Below, in pieces: positions 53,582-64,000 of a stretch of DNA of 64,000 nt. The position numbers and the translations under genes are program-made. Below the pieces are notes generated by a model. It was not told the origin of the DNA, made no database searches, and was given only the letters and a program-made list of their open reading frames with translations. The DNA lies in contig NC_064672.1 in the NCBI RefSeq assembly GCF_023278565.1, forward strand, positions 1,364,001 through 1,428,000. The letters are read 5' to 3'. Position 1 is the first letter of the stretch. Each line of letters starts with the position of its first letter. Source of the stretch: Colletotrichum lupini. Lineage: Eukaryota; Ascomycota; Sordariomycetes; Glomerellales; Glomerellaceae.

Positions 53582-56560
53582 ATGGCGCCCAAAGAAGCTG
53601 AGGTCGAGCTTCATGCTATCAGCCGAACCCCCGAGTATGAGGATTTCATGGCCAAGCTGAAGGCCTACCACCAGGAGCGGGGCACTACTCTAGAGGCCGA
53701 GCCCAAGGTCGGACCGGTATATCTCGACCTCTACAAGACTTTCACCCACATCTGCGCGAACGGTGGCTATGATAAGGTGTCTGATGAGAAGCTGGCCTGG
53801 CGCCGGATGGCGGAGCAGCTCGGCATCCACTCGTCCAACGTTGCCTCAACTGCCTTCTCGTTGAAGGAGAAGTACTACAAAAACCTTGCTGCATACGAGA
53901 TTAAATTCTTCCACGGCAAGGAACCTCCACCAAAGGACATTTTGGAGGATGTCTCTGCTAAGGGTGGTGGTCTTTTGTCTCGAACCAGAGAGAACTTCCG
54001 TGGAGCGAAGCGCGACAGTGGCACGGCTGCTGACTCTGCCGCGGCTTCTGGCGATGATGGCACCCCTACACGAGAGCGCCCGACTCCAGATGCGGCACCA
54101 ACATCCAGCGTGAGAGCTTCTCGTGGCCTACGCGAGGCACCGCCCCAGAGAGTCATCTTTCAACCCGATACAGGCCCTGCTAGGCCGACTCGCCACGTCT
54201 CTGGCCAACAGCCGAGCCACCTCAACACTCCTACCCCAGGCGGCCATTCAGGCAGTCATCATGGAACACCGCAACAGGTTCAGCACACTCCCGTGCCTCT
54301 TCCTCACCAACCAAGAGCTCCACCGCGTGGACCGAGCGGCAGCTATAATCCGCCCAACCCAGACAACACGTCGGCATCAGTTGAGTCTTACCTTCCCCGC
54401 TCGCTTCAGCCACCGAACCAGCAGCACGTTCTCCCCATGCGCCCTGTCGATACACCAAGCAATAATCCGGCCGAATTTGCTCGCCGCCGACATGTAGCTC
54501 GCTCCCTCCTGGAGCCTCCTCGCCGCAGTGGACCCTATCCTGGAGGTAAAGACATCCTCACTCTCTCGTCAAAGTGTATCAAGCCGTTAACTTGTGTTCA
54601 GTTGGATTCGAAGGACCAAATATCTACATTCGCTGTCTGATGGCTTTGCGCTCTGCCATCTTTGAAGAGCAGCAGTTCGCGCTCTACCATTTGGTCAAGA
54701 TCAGTTATGAACGCCACGACAAGTTCAAATTCGAAGGCTTCCCCGGCCTCAGCGAAGGTCTCGTCGAAAAGGTTCTGGAGATTGGCAGCATTTTCTATGA
54801 TGTCAAGTGGAAGATCTCCTGGGTTTCGCAAAACGCCGCCGACAATTTCGACACCCTCGATGGCAATGAAGGAACCGAGGACATTCTGGAACGTATCGAC
54901 AGTTTGGAGCCAAAGGAAGTCAACGAACTCATTGTACCTGAGCACCTATCTGATCAGATGGTCCTCGTCAATGAGGCTGCTTTGACTCTCAGGAACATGT
55001 CACAGCTCCGTGAGAATGCTGCACACTTGGCTGAGTTTTTGCCGATCAAAGACCTGATTTGCATTGTCTTGAGTCTCCCCAAGCACGAGTGGTTGGTTGA
55101 GTTGAAGCACCAAATGTTGGACATTGCAGAGGCTTTGACACCCTACTTGGAGATTGACTCTCGCGATCCCCTCTACAAGGTCCTCATGAAGCAACTGAAG
55201 GGCTCCGACGATCGGGGTATCATTCTCACGGCTCTTCGAGCACTTGGTCGTATCTCGATGAATCTTGAAGCCACCAACAGGCTGGACAAGGTTCCTACGG
55301 CTATCTTGACCAAGATTAGCGAGCTGATGCTTCTGAATGACGACGAGCTCAAGGATGCTTGCCTCGACTTCCTGTACCAGTACACTGCGGTTGTCGGCAA
55401 CGTGGACAATTTGGTCAAGTCTCTTAACTGCGAGCACCTGATCCATCATCTTGTTCGTCTGCTTTCGCACAATGCTAGACGATACCAGGTGGAAGAGGTT
55501 CTGAAGCCTGCGCCGAAACCGGCCACCAGCAACGACCCGGCCGCCATGCCTGAAGACCTGTTACAGGATCTATTGAAGCTAGAAGAGCCGGAGAGATGCA
55601 ACCAGTGGGTCAAGTGCTTCTTCGAGGAAGTCAACGACTCTTTTGTCACCCAAATCGCAGCTTGGCAGGCGTACCAGAATGCCTTCAAGGCCGCTCTGCA
55701 GGCCATTGACCAGCCTCTCATCACTCCGGCGGACTTCATCAGAAACAGCTGTGCGGCGTATAAGAGCTCCAAGGCTGAAGTGTGGGCCGGCACTGGAAAT
55801 CCCGGCCAGGTTCAGCAGAAGTTCATTATCCGCGGAATCCAGTGTCGACTTCGACCTGTGGGCCTAGACGGCCGGGTCTTTGTCCGTTGTCTATGGGACT
55901 CGGCTTCTGGTCGACCCAACGAAAAGTGCGGTCACTTTTTCGGAACCAAGGAGACCATGTGGAAGCATGTCGTTACTACCCATCTCAAGTGGGTTCGGAA
56001 TGACAAGGGTGGTTTCGACAACAAGGAGGAAGAGGTGAGATGCCAGTGGGCTGACTGCACCAAGTACAAGAAGCCTACGAAGATGAAGCTCGCCCTCATG
56101 GGCCACCACCTTCAAACCCACTGCTGCCAGAGCTTCAACGGCATCGCCATCAACGAGAAGAAGGCGCAAGCAGGACCCCAGCCTAGTGACAGTCTTGTGG
56201 TTCACTTTGAAGAGACTGCCACGGCTCCCGACGAGCAAAACCCCGCCGCTCCTCCTCAAGCAGCCGGCATCCCTCTCAGCGCGGTGCTGATTCTTCGCAA
56301 TATTGCCCGCAATGTGGTCAAGACAAGCGCTCAGGAGGATCTGCTCAAGCAGCATGAGCTTGGAGGTGAGGCTGGTGGCTGGAACGAGCGCCTGTTCCGC
56401 AACGTTCTTCCCCGTCTCTACGAGATTATGACCGAGAATAAGGTTCTGGTAAGTTTTCTCCGCTGCTACTTATCCCCATTATGGCTACTGACGCGGAATC
56501 TCACAGCGGTCTCACGTTTTCTCCCTCATCGAATTCGCCGAGTCGGAAAGAGATTTGTAG
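53582..56560 (+). CDS. RSC9: RSC chromatin-remodelling complex subunit Rsc9 (ARID protein)
   Basis: Three exons, 53582-54545, 54602-56448 and 56507-56560, with 56- and 58-bp introns, give 954 residues. The ARID/BRIGHT DNA-binding domain lies at about residues 16-110 (DLYKTF ... NGGYDKVSDEKLAWRRMAEQLG ... LKEKYYKNLAAYE). A disordered Pro/Ser/Thr region follows, then an armadillo-like helical region (about 320-620) and an RFX-like segment. Two Cys/His elements near the C-terminus (CLWDSASGRPNEKCGHFF..H..H and CQWADCTKYKKPTKMKLALM..H..H) are zinc-finger-like. The last exon adds only 17 residues (RSHVFSLIEF..). This is the Rsc9/ARID2 (BAF200) layout, a subunit of the RSC/PBAF-class SWI/SNF remodeller. 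Without the second splice the frame would run on about 90 codons into non-homologous sequence. Confidence 0.92.
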
Positions 56561-58492
56561 GCGCATTCCAACAGCCTGCCTACTTACGATGCGCCATGCG
56601 TGGTGTTACGTTGCAGAGACCTGACTGGGCAGATGCTCTGGGTCCAGTCTGGCGACAAGGGGCTAATTTGGCCTTGATACACGACCGTGGACGCCATGAG
56701 ACTGTAAAACGTCGAGGAAAACTGCGGTAGATGGCATCGTGTCCCGGACTAGAGAGCAAGCACAAAATGTGGGAAAACGGGTGATAAAAACTGTACTTTT
56801 TTTGGGATGGCAAATACCCAGGCGTTGAGGAGGAACGGCCATGAGAATTAGCAAGCAAGATAACGACTTTGTTTTCTTCCCCCCAAGCTGTAGAATAGAA
56901 TCAATTGCGATCAAGGAAACGCCTCTGGAAATCACTATGAAGATTGTGTGTCATCGTTCTTCTTCAACAAGGCCTTTTTGCTGTGATCAGCCCCAAAATG
57001 CACGGTCTCTCATTCGGAGTTGAATCCGGATGACGGGAGTGTGGATTCGCTTGGTTTCCCAGGTCGGTCCCCTCCGTTTTTTTTTTTTTTAGCTCCACGA
57101 TGCTTGCTTGCCTGCTTGCCTGCTAACCAACCCCCTAGGATTTTTCGGAAGTATCGTGAGTGTGGAGCCCCCCCCCCCCGAACGAGCACACCATCAACCA
57201 GCCAAGAACCTGTGCGTTTTTCCTTCCCGCTGTGGAGAAGGGGGGCCGACCAACTCAAATTCAACACGTCGTGGAAAGTTTGAGGTCCACCTCACGATAA
57301 GGCTGATTTGTTTCTCTCCCGTCGGCATTTGCCCCCCTCCCCAAGGTAAGGAAGGTAGTGTGGCTAGCTCCATCCCTGGAAGAAGGGAGAGTCCCACGAT
57401 CGTTGAGTTTCCCGCGATGATCGTCGGTACAGCTGTCATTTGTCTTTTCTAACGCCAAAATAACATGAGATTACTGGTTCGGTGTGGAAAATGGCTCGGG
57501 CCGAAAGATGGTAATCTCTTCGCCCTCCCCCCCCCCCTCCCTCTCCGCCTTTTCCGGATAATTGGAAACCATGTAAGTGAAGCTGCGATGGCAACATTCC
57601 AGGCCTTGGCATCAAGTCATAAGACAACCTTCCAAAGGAGCCATTCAATCATTGTAACTGCAACCATGACACAAGACCTCGAGACCGAGTGTCACCTACA
57701 ATGTCAACAGCATAACCTTTCTGGAATGGTGGGAGAGCAGCCTCACTTCCCCAGATTCCCATAAACTCACCAAGATTCACAAAGGCCACCGTCATGTTGC
57801 ATTCCACAAGGCTCAAACAAGAAAAGTGACGTAACACAAAAGACGTGTCTTTTCTCTTTGGATTCTATCCTGCGAAATTCTTTGTCTGATCTGTCCTGTC
57901 TACCGGGGAATCCCAGAGTCCAATCCCCAAAAATCATCTTTCTGTCCGTCCCACTCTATCCTCTTTTTGCTAGTCTGGTTGCCCAAAGCCACAGAGGGGG
58001 AAACACCCAAAACCATTGGAAAAAAAAGAACCTCTAGTCCAAATCCCCATTTCTTTTGGTTTGTTCCTGTTGACTCCTGAAACTACCTTGCCTGCTTTGA
58101 GAACAAACACTTGCGCGAGAGAGAAATGATGACTGACAGACGAAAGTCAAGAGGGCTGAATGGGTGCTGTGCGACCCTTGGACCACTGGGGGGTATAGTC
58201 CCGGAAGACTTTTGTCGGATCGGTAAAAGGAAAAAAAAAAGCAATGACACTAAGAAATCGGCACGAAGTCGCCATAGTGTAGGCGACCATGTCGGAGCAA
58301 TGATGCTGGTTCCACTGGTATCACGTCTGCCCATGGCAAATTTACCATCTGTGTGGACCAGCGATGCTCTTCATCGTAGCTGCATGACAGGACGCAGCCC
58401 GCAAGCTCAAGACTCGCCAGGTACATGCCAGACCTACCCTAAGGCGACGCAACAAAGCAAAGCCCGGGGAATGGCCACATTGATGTATGGGC
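56561..58492. other. Convergent intergenic region with homopolymer runs, no gene recognised
   Basis: 1.9 kb between the RSC9 and SDR stop codons, long for a convergent pair. It contains a T14 run (57077-57090), tetranucleotide-like TGCT/TGCC words (57101-57124), a C12 run (57168-57179) and a C11 run (57527-57537). Frames up to 136 codons are unrecognised. Confidence 0.45.
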
Positions 58493-59791
58493 TTAGTAGC
58501 AAGTGTAACCACCATCGATAATGACGTTGGAGCCAGTCATGAAGCTGGAGGCATCAGAAGCCAGGAAGACGCAGAGACCGTTAAGGTCGTCGACAGCACC
58601 AAGGCGGTCCTGGGGAGTCAGGGACTTCCAGATCTTCTTCTGGGCGTCAAGGGCAGGGACTCGGTTGAGGGCAGTGTCCATGTAGCCAGGGGAAATGCAG
58701 TTGACGCGAATGTTGTACTTGGCCCACTCAGCAGCAAGGGACTTGCCAAACTGAATGACACCAGCCTTGGAGGCGTTGTAGCAGGACTGCTCCTGGGGGT
58801 AGTTGACAATGCTGCCAGACATGGAGGCGACCAGGATGATGGAGCCAGGCTTGCCAGCCTTCATCATGGCGCGACCAACAGCCTGGGACATGAGGAAAGA
58901 ACCAGTCAGGTTGATGTCGATAAGACGGCGGAACATGGCGGGGTCGTAAGTCTCGGCCTTGATGTTGGAGCTGTTCAAAAGAAGAAGTGTTAGTGGGTCT
59001 CGCTAAGCGACAAGGGGCGAATGCTCAGGTGCTATGCGTTTTGTGCACGCTGCATTATGGGGATTATGACGTACTCAGCGATACCGGCAGAGTTGACCAG
59101 AACATCAGGAGCGCCGTAGAGCTCAACCACGGAGTCGACTGCAGCGTTAATGGCAGCGCCGTCACGGACATCCACCTTAAAGAAGGTGACGGGCAAGCCA
59201 GTCTTCTGGTGCAGCTCGGCAGCAGCCTCGTCACCCAACTCCTGGTTGGCATCGAAGATGACCAGGGCCTTGGCACCAGCCTCAGCGCAGGCACGAGCCA
59301 TGTAGTTACCCAGACCACGGGCACCACTGTGAACAGGAAGTTAGTCGTGATGTTGTTTGACAGCTCTTGTTTTTTTAGGGCGAAATAATCAATTGAAGCA
59401 ATGATCTCGCAATTGACGGCAATTGAAGGGGAGAAACGTACCCAGTGACCACAATGGTCTTGCCCATGACAGAGAGCTTCTGCATCATGGGAGGCATGGA
59501 GTCGAAGGTCTTACGGGTGAGGGGGACGACATCGTCATTCTCAGGGCCGGGAACAGGGGACTCGGTGGGAGGGCGAGAGTCGTGCTCGCGGACGGGAATG
59601 GAGAAGTGGTCGGATTGACCAGTGCCCTTAGCATCGGGAGCGTAGACAGAGACAGGAACCTCCTTCTCGCTGACAACGTCGCTCTTGAAGGCGCGAGCAG
59701 AGACGGAGAAGGGACGGGCAGCCTGGCTGCGGATGGCGACGCGGGGAGCGAAGCGGGCGGTAAGACGGAAGGCAGAGCGAGCGGCAGCCAT
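58493..59791 (-). CDS. Short-chain dehydrogenase/reductase, arabinitol/sorbose-reductase group, probably mitochondrial
   Basis: Three exons on the complement, 59791-59442, 59326-59075 and 58970-58493 (introns 115 and 104 bp, GTACGT donors), give 359 residues. The N-terminus (MAAARSAFRLTARFAPRVAI..) is Arg/Ala-rich without acids, a typical mitochondrial presequence. A roughly 60-residue linker precedes the Rossmann motif TGGARGLG (about 116-123). D in 'VIFDAN' and the downstream NSAG are cofactor-site residues. The catalytic triad is S252, Y265 and K269 in SCYNASKAG, and the C-terminal IIDGGY is classical for SDRs. The closest families I know are fungal D-arabinitol 2-dehydrogenase and sorbose/mannitol reductases, so polyol-ketose interconversion with NAD(P)(H) is inferred; the substrate is not determined by sequence. 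Confidence 0.88.
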
Positions 59792-60490
59792 TTTTGCGAT
59801 CGGTCAGGTGGTGATGAGTAGGATACGAGGTAGGATTGTTTATGGTAGGGAGGAGGGAAAGAGTTGGTCAACGCGAGAAAGGTCTTGACCGGTGATGAAG
59901 GTGCGAAGATGGAGGAGAGTCGCAGAGATTCGCAGAAGTCGAGCTTGATGGGAAGAAAAACAATGATGGAATGCGAATGTGGGTGGGAAAAAAAAAGTTG
60001 GACGGGCAAGCAAGTGGAAGGAAGTAGGTGTCCAAGTTGATATAGGTAGGTCCAAAGGGGGGAAAGGGAAGGTGTGGCCCGTGTAAGCTACCTAAGGTAA
60101 GGAAGGAAGGGACCGGCAGTCGAGACGGTCCAAGTGAGGTAAGCTTGGGAAGGTACAGTACGGTATTCGTAGCGTAAGAAAAGGTAGCTGAAGTGGAGGT
60201 ACCTTGTGTTCGCCGGCGCAGGATGATGTGAGGCAGAACGAAGAGTTGGTGGTTTATTGTGCGTGCCTCACCTTAAAACGTTGATCACCCAGCTACCTTG
60301 CCTTACGCTGAGCTGAAGTGGAGGAGAGCTGTCCGTATCGGTACCGTCACTAAGGTAGCTTCGTACCTTCCTAGTGTTGCAAGTGATGGACGTGGAGATT
60401 CTGAGCGTGGCGTGCGGCGATTGCGGAACCGTTCTAGTGCGCGCCAGGGGTCCCAGTTTAAAAAAAAAAATAAAACAAATATCTAATCAC
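59792..60490 (-). promoter_or_regulatory. SDR upstream region with clustered TACCTWAGGTA-like motifs
   Basis: CTACCTAAGGTAAGG (60089-60103), GAGGTAAG (about 60136), AAGGTACAGTACGGTA (60150-60165), AAGGTAGCTGAAGTGGAGG (60181-60199), GGTACCTT (about 60198-60205), CAGCTACCTTGCCTTA (about 60290-60305), GCTGAAGTGGAGG (60310-60322) and AAGGTAGCTTCGTACCTTCC (60353-60372). Half-sites occur in both orientations within about 300 bp. They could be binding sites for an unidentified factor or a low-complexity promoter signature. Confidence 0.4.
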
Positions 60491-63400
60491 TCCATCCATG
60501 AGAAATTCCTGGTGCTGGAGCTCATGTGGGCGTCGACGCGGTGAATGGCATTGTTTCGGCCAGTCGGGATGGCGATGCTGGCTGGGCGAGACGGGCAATT
60601 GGGTGACCTGGGCACACCCACTTCCAACATGACTGCGGCTCTACTCTGTTAAGAGACTGCAGATGCTGCATACAGGGGTTGTGGCCACGGGGGTTCTCTC
60701 GCTCGGGATTGGGGGCAACAAGATGCAGAGAACACCACCTCACACCACGCGCTTGGGCGACCACGAAGCGGGAAGCACCTGGATTGGCCTTGCCTGGCCA
60801 GCTCGCGGGATGAATCCGAACGCTACAGATCCGGCGAGCGTCACCTTACGCTTGGCAGGAGACGGAAGGTTTCGAAGCATTCGAAACAGCGGTGATTGTG
60901 AGTAGGTAGGTACTCCGTCAACCTGTATCCGCATACGAAGTACTAATTGAGGCTTGATAGAAATGGCAGGGCGATGCGACTGAAAGGGGTCCCGCCCTTT
61001 CCCAGCGTCCCTACCTGGTTCCTTGAGGCCAGTTTCCATGAGCGTGTCAGTTTCCAGGACACCTCTCAGCGTCCTAATGGCAAGAGCGGCCCCCATGGTG
61101 ACCCTAGCAAGGTGTTTGTTTGGCAATCTGGCCGTACTTTTGCACCGAACGGCAGCACCAATACCTTTGGGTTCAGCATCCCATGGAAATCTGGTGTGGA
61201 CGGGAGTGTGGTGTGGAAGCTGGGATGGTCGACGCTAGCAATGAGGTGTGGAGTGCAGCTTGCAGGCCTGGTGGGTGGCGGCTACTCCGTCCTGCACCTT
61301 GCCCGGCTTCCTGTCCGTCAAGCCATCCGGGATGTCTTAGCGTAGAGGACCCCCATGTGAATCCACTCTACCGTAAAATGGGGCCAAGTTGAGAGATCCT
61401 GGATATCTACTGTAGCGTTTGAAAAGGTGCAAATACGTCACCGCTGCTTGTTTGACCCGCCGCACGTCCGCCGCCTCACACCCGCCGCCACAACTCAAAG
61501 AGCAGACGAGACGAAAGATCAGAATTGGTTGAGTCTGTCGAGCTCATGAGCTTGCTCATGGTCCCTGAGTCTTGACAATGAGGCTATCAACATACTGCAT
61601 GAATGTCGGGTCACGGTGACAGCGCATCCGACTGCACCTTGCCGGTCCGATGGGTCTAGATGGGATGAAAGTCGCCGCTGTTGTTATCTTTGCGACCAAA
61701 GGCAAGCGAAAAAAAAAGAGAGGATGCCAAAGCTTAAGTCCAAGTCGCTTTGCCGTTGCTTATTGTGTGTACTGAAGATAAGGCTATGATACCAAGGTCA
61801 CCAGCACCGCAAGCGCATTCCGTAAGTTTAGGTATGGAGGGGAACTGCGTCTCGGGCGTCATTTCCTAGGCCATGGTGTTGGAAGATGTAAAACAACGAC
61901 ATGTCGCGCTGCAACAATTATATGGGGGCCCTGCTTGGTGACAGCAACTCTCCGACTGAGCCGACAGTGCTGAAAATTGCTCTCTTCGTCTTGTCATCTC
62001 ATATGGGAATTGGTTCCCAAGCCATGCCCTCTGTCAGGTATTGTGTGTCGGATGCCGATTCTTACAGAGTTGTGTCCCCGTATTCGATGGTCGATGAGCC
62101 CCCCTCCATTATGTCAGTCTCATCCGGACGAGTCTCCAACATCTGTCAGCTTCAGTCGTCAACTCTGTAGGCTGACCGGTGCACTTTTGCATCATAACCA
62201 TTGTCTACATGTCAGAAGGACCCACAACGGCCACTTTTAGCTGTAACTCCACAGATAATGACGGGCTTTGCGGACCCCTATTTCTTACGGATCTGAGTTG
62301 ATGCAGCAGGTGTGACGATTCAGGATTACTCCAGTCTGCCAAACTCTCCATTTTCCCGCCTAACAACGGTACCAACGGCGCGAAAGCTACGCAACGGCTT
62401 AGGTGGCAAAGATTCGTGTGTCGATCACTGCTTCGCTTGTCCTAAGGACTTTGTTCTGACTAGCCTGCGGGAATGAACTGACGCTATGATGCTGACAATG
62501 GAGGTTAAGTCGCTCCAGATCGTTTCTGAGAGCATGTTCTTGAGTCTTTAGGCTGGAAAAGAGACTTGCGCTGCAACTTGCCTCTATCTCGAAGAGCATG
62601 ACGTTGCGTTGCCGCCTTCTCATCGTTTAGACAGCTCGCCATCCAGCTTAATTCCGGCAACGAGCTCAGACCAACAAAGTGTTCCCTGATGATTGAAGCT
62701 ATGTGTCGGGTCGCAACTTCGGTGCGGGCCGAGTTTCTCAGCCAGTTGGCTTTAAATAAATGTTCTCCATACTCGTAGTCGTAAAGGCTCGTCGTTCAAA
62801 GGCGCCACAATGACTTGCTTCGCGACTCGGTGCAGTGTCATGCAGGAACGACAATTGGCTCGACTCCCAGCCTGTAGTCTCATGAGCGCGTGTCTGAGAT
62901 GCAATGCAAGCTTGCAAAGGTCTCAGATGTTGTCCGCCTCCGATCTCGCTCCGCACGAAGGCTTCTTGGTTTTGATGAGCGTGTCTTTGAATACCTGGAC
63001 CGTGTCCACGAAGCTAGCGACGCAAGACTGCGGAATGGTTGTAAGTCAATGGTCAGCTGAATCGAAAAAAATTGATCATATCATGGCGCCTGGGGAACCT
63101 GGGGATGCGCGCATGTACAATCTCGTTTTCCGTCATCTTTGATCTTCCTGACAAGCGTCAATTGTTCCTCTACCCCGTTCAGAGTTTTGCAAGCTGGCAA
63201 ACGGACTAGATTGTCACTCCCAAGTGCATAAAAAGGTAGAGGTATGCGTTGCAAGTTTGTCGCAAATCTGACCTGTACATATAGATGGCCGGCCTTTGGG
63301 GTATACACAGCAGCGACGGTGCGAGACGTCGATTTGCCCGTTCAAGAGCCAGTTCTCGAGCCTGGTGAGAGCCCAACCGCTTGCCCATGTCTGAGTTGAC

Positions 63401-64000
63401 AGTTAATCTGTATCCTTGTGGACTGGCAAGACTAGGAATCCGTATCACGGTTTCGACTCTAAAGTATTGTTCCCAAACTAAACGGCGCGTCTCATCCATA
63501 CAGCGAAAAACGTGGGACAGAACAGTATCCGGTGTTGCTAGGGTGTCTGCGGCAGGGGTAGCTCTGGTAGTCTTCCCTTAGATTTGGCATTCTCGAATAG
63601 CGCCCTCACCGTCGTGTTCCGCTTGTGCCCCGGCCGGCTAACAGGGAAGCTTTGGCATTCTGGCACATTGGTTCTCAAGAGCCTCCGGGGCGGTCTGAGT
63701 ATAGCCCAAAGGCTCGTCTGTGCGCCGGATACCGTCCCGTCACCGTCAGGAACCACTATTGCCTTGAGCCTGTTGGGTGCCAGACGCTGTGCTGCTGGTC
63801 TAAATTTGGTGTGAGTGCTCCATTCTTCCTGGAAGCTACAATCGTCTCAGCGTAGTCGGCCGGCGCCGGTAGCAAGGGTTGACAGCAGAAGATCCCTAAT
63901 TGAGGCTGCATCCCAGCCTCGGGCGATTTCCCACCTGTGTCGTGATGTGCTTCGTACTGAAGCGGCTGTGGGGTTTGATATTTGATTTTCTATTATTGCT
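60491..64000. other. 3.5-kb region without a recognisable gene
   Basis: Ordinary base composition with many short frames on both strands (largest about 130 codons, near 60740-61345) that overlap each other and show no domain. No RIP signature, inverted repeat, tRNA or transposon end was recognised. Confidence 0.45.

Overview
The window is nuclear DNA of a filamentous ascomycete (Pezizomycotina, most likely a Sordariomycete). Genes have zero to seven short introns (about 50-115 bp) with ordinary fungal GT..AG borders and CTGAC/CTAAC-like branch sites. Gene-rich, GC-balanced DNA alternates with very AT-rich, stop-riddled islands that look like the product of repeat-induced point mutation (RIP). 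I found no tRNA, rRNA, CRISPR or bacterial-style operon.

Layout: 1-3756 is a RIP-degraded island holding a minus-strand Ty3/Gypsy gag-pol relic cut by the window edge. 3757-7086 has no gene I can support, then a CrpA/CRP1-type copper P1B-ATPase (+, 7087-10722) and the sulfite reductase flavoprotein subunit MET10 (+, 12331-15801, with an internal 84-residue tandem duplication). Converging on MET10 is an eight-exon secreted GMC oxidoreductase (-, 18990-16557). A complete class II transposon with 59-bp terminal inverted repeats and an 8-bp target duplication lies at 21537-24366. It carries a RIP-killed MULE-like transposase, but its right end has escaped RIP. Next come a secreted quercetinase-type bicupin (-, 26397-25249) and, after 3.4 kb without a gene, an ADGF-type adenosine deaminase (+, 29819-31841).

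From 33311 to 59791 the region is mostly conserved housekeeping genes: SRP40 (-) divergent from a C3HC/NIPA-Rsm1 protein (+), a mitochondrial EngB-type GTPase (-), the pre-60S factor REI1 (-), a UBE3A/HUL4-like HECT ubiquitin ligase (+), an orphan acidic repeat protein (+), a three-exon candidate Rec114-like meiotic protein (-) divergent from the RSC chromatin-remodelling subunit RSC9 (+), and a mitochondrial-type short-chain dehydrogenase of the arabinitol/sorbose reductase group (-). 59792-64000 shows no gene.

The genes are independent transcription units rather than one pathway. Two themes recur: ribosome biogenesis (SRP40, REI1, EngB-type GTPase) and nuclear or chromatin functions (RSC9, the Rec114-like candidate). 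The secreted GMC enzyme and bicupin, flanking the transposon, form a small accessory segment with possible roles in plant-phenolic oxidation. All splice sites and starts were read by eye. Several genes have an in-frame GTG or TTG further upstream, and I took the first plausible ATG instead.
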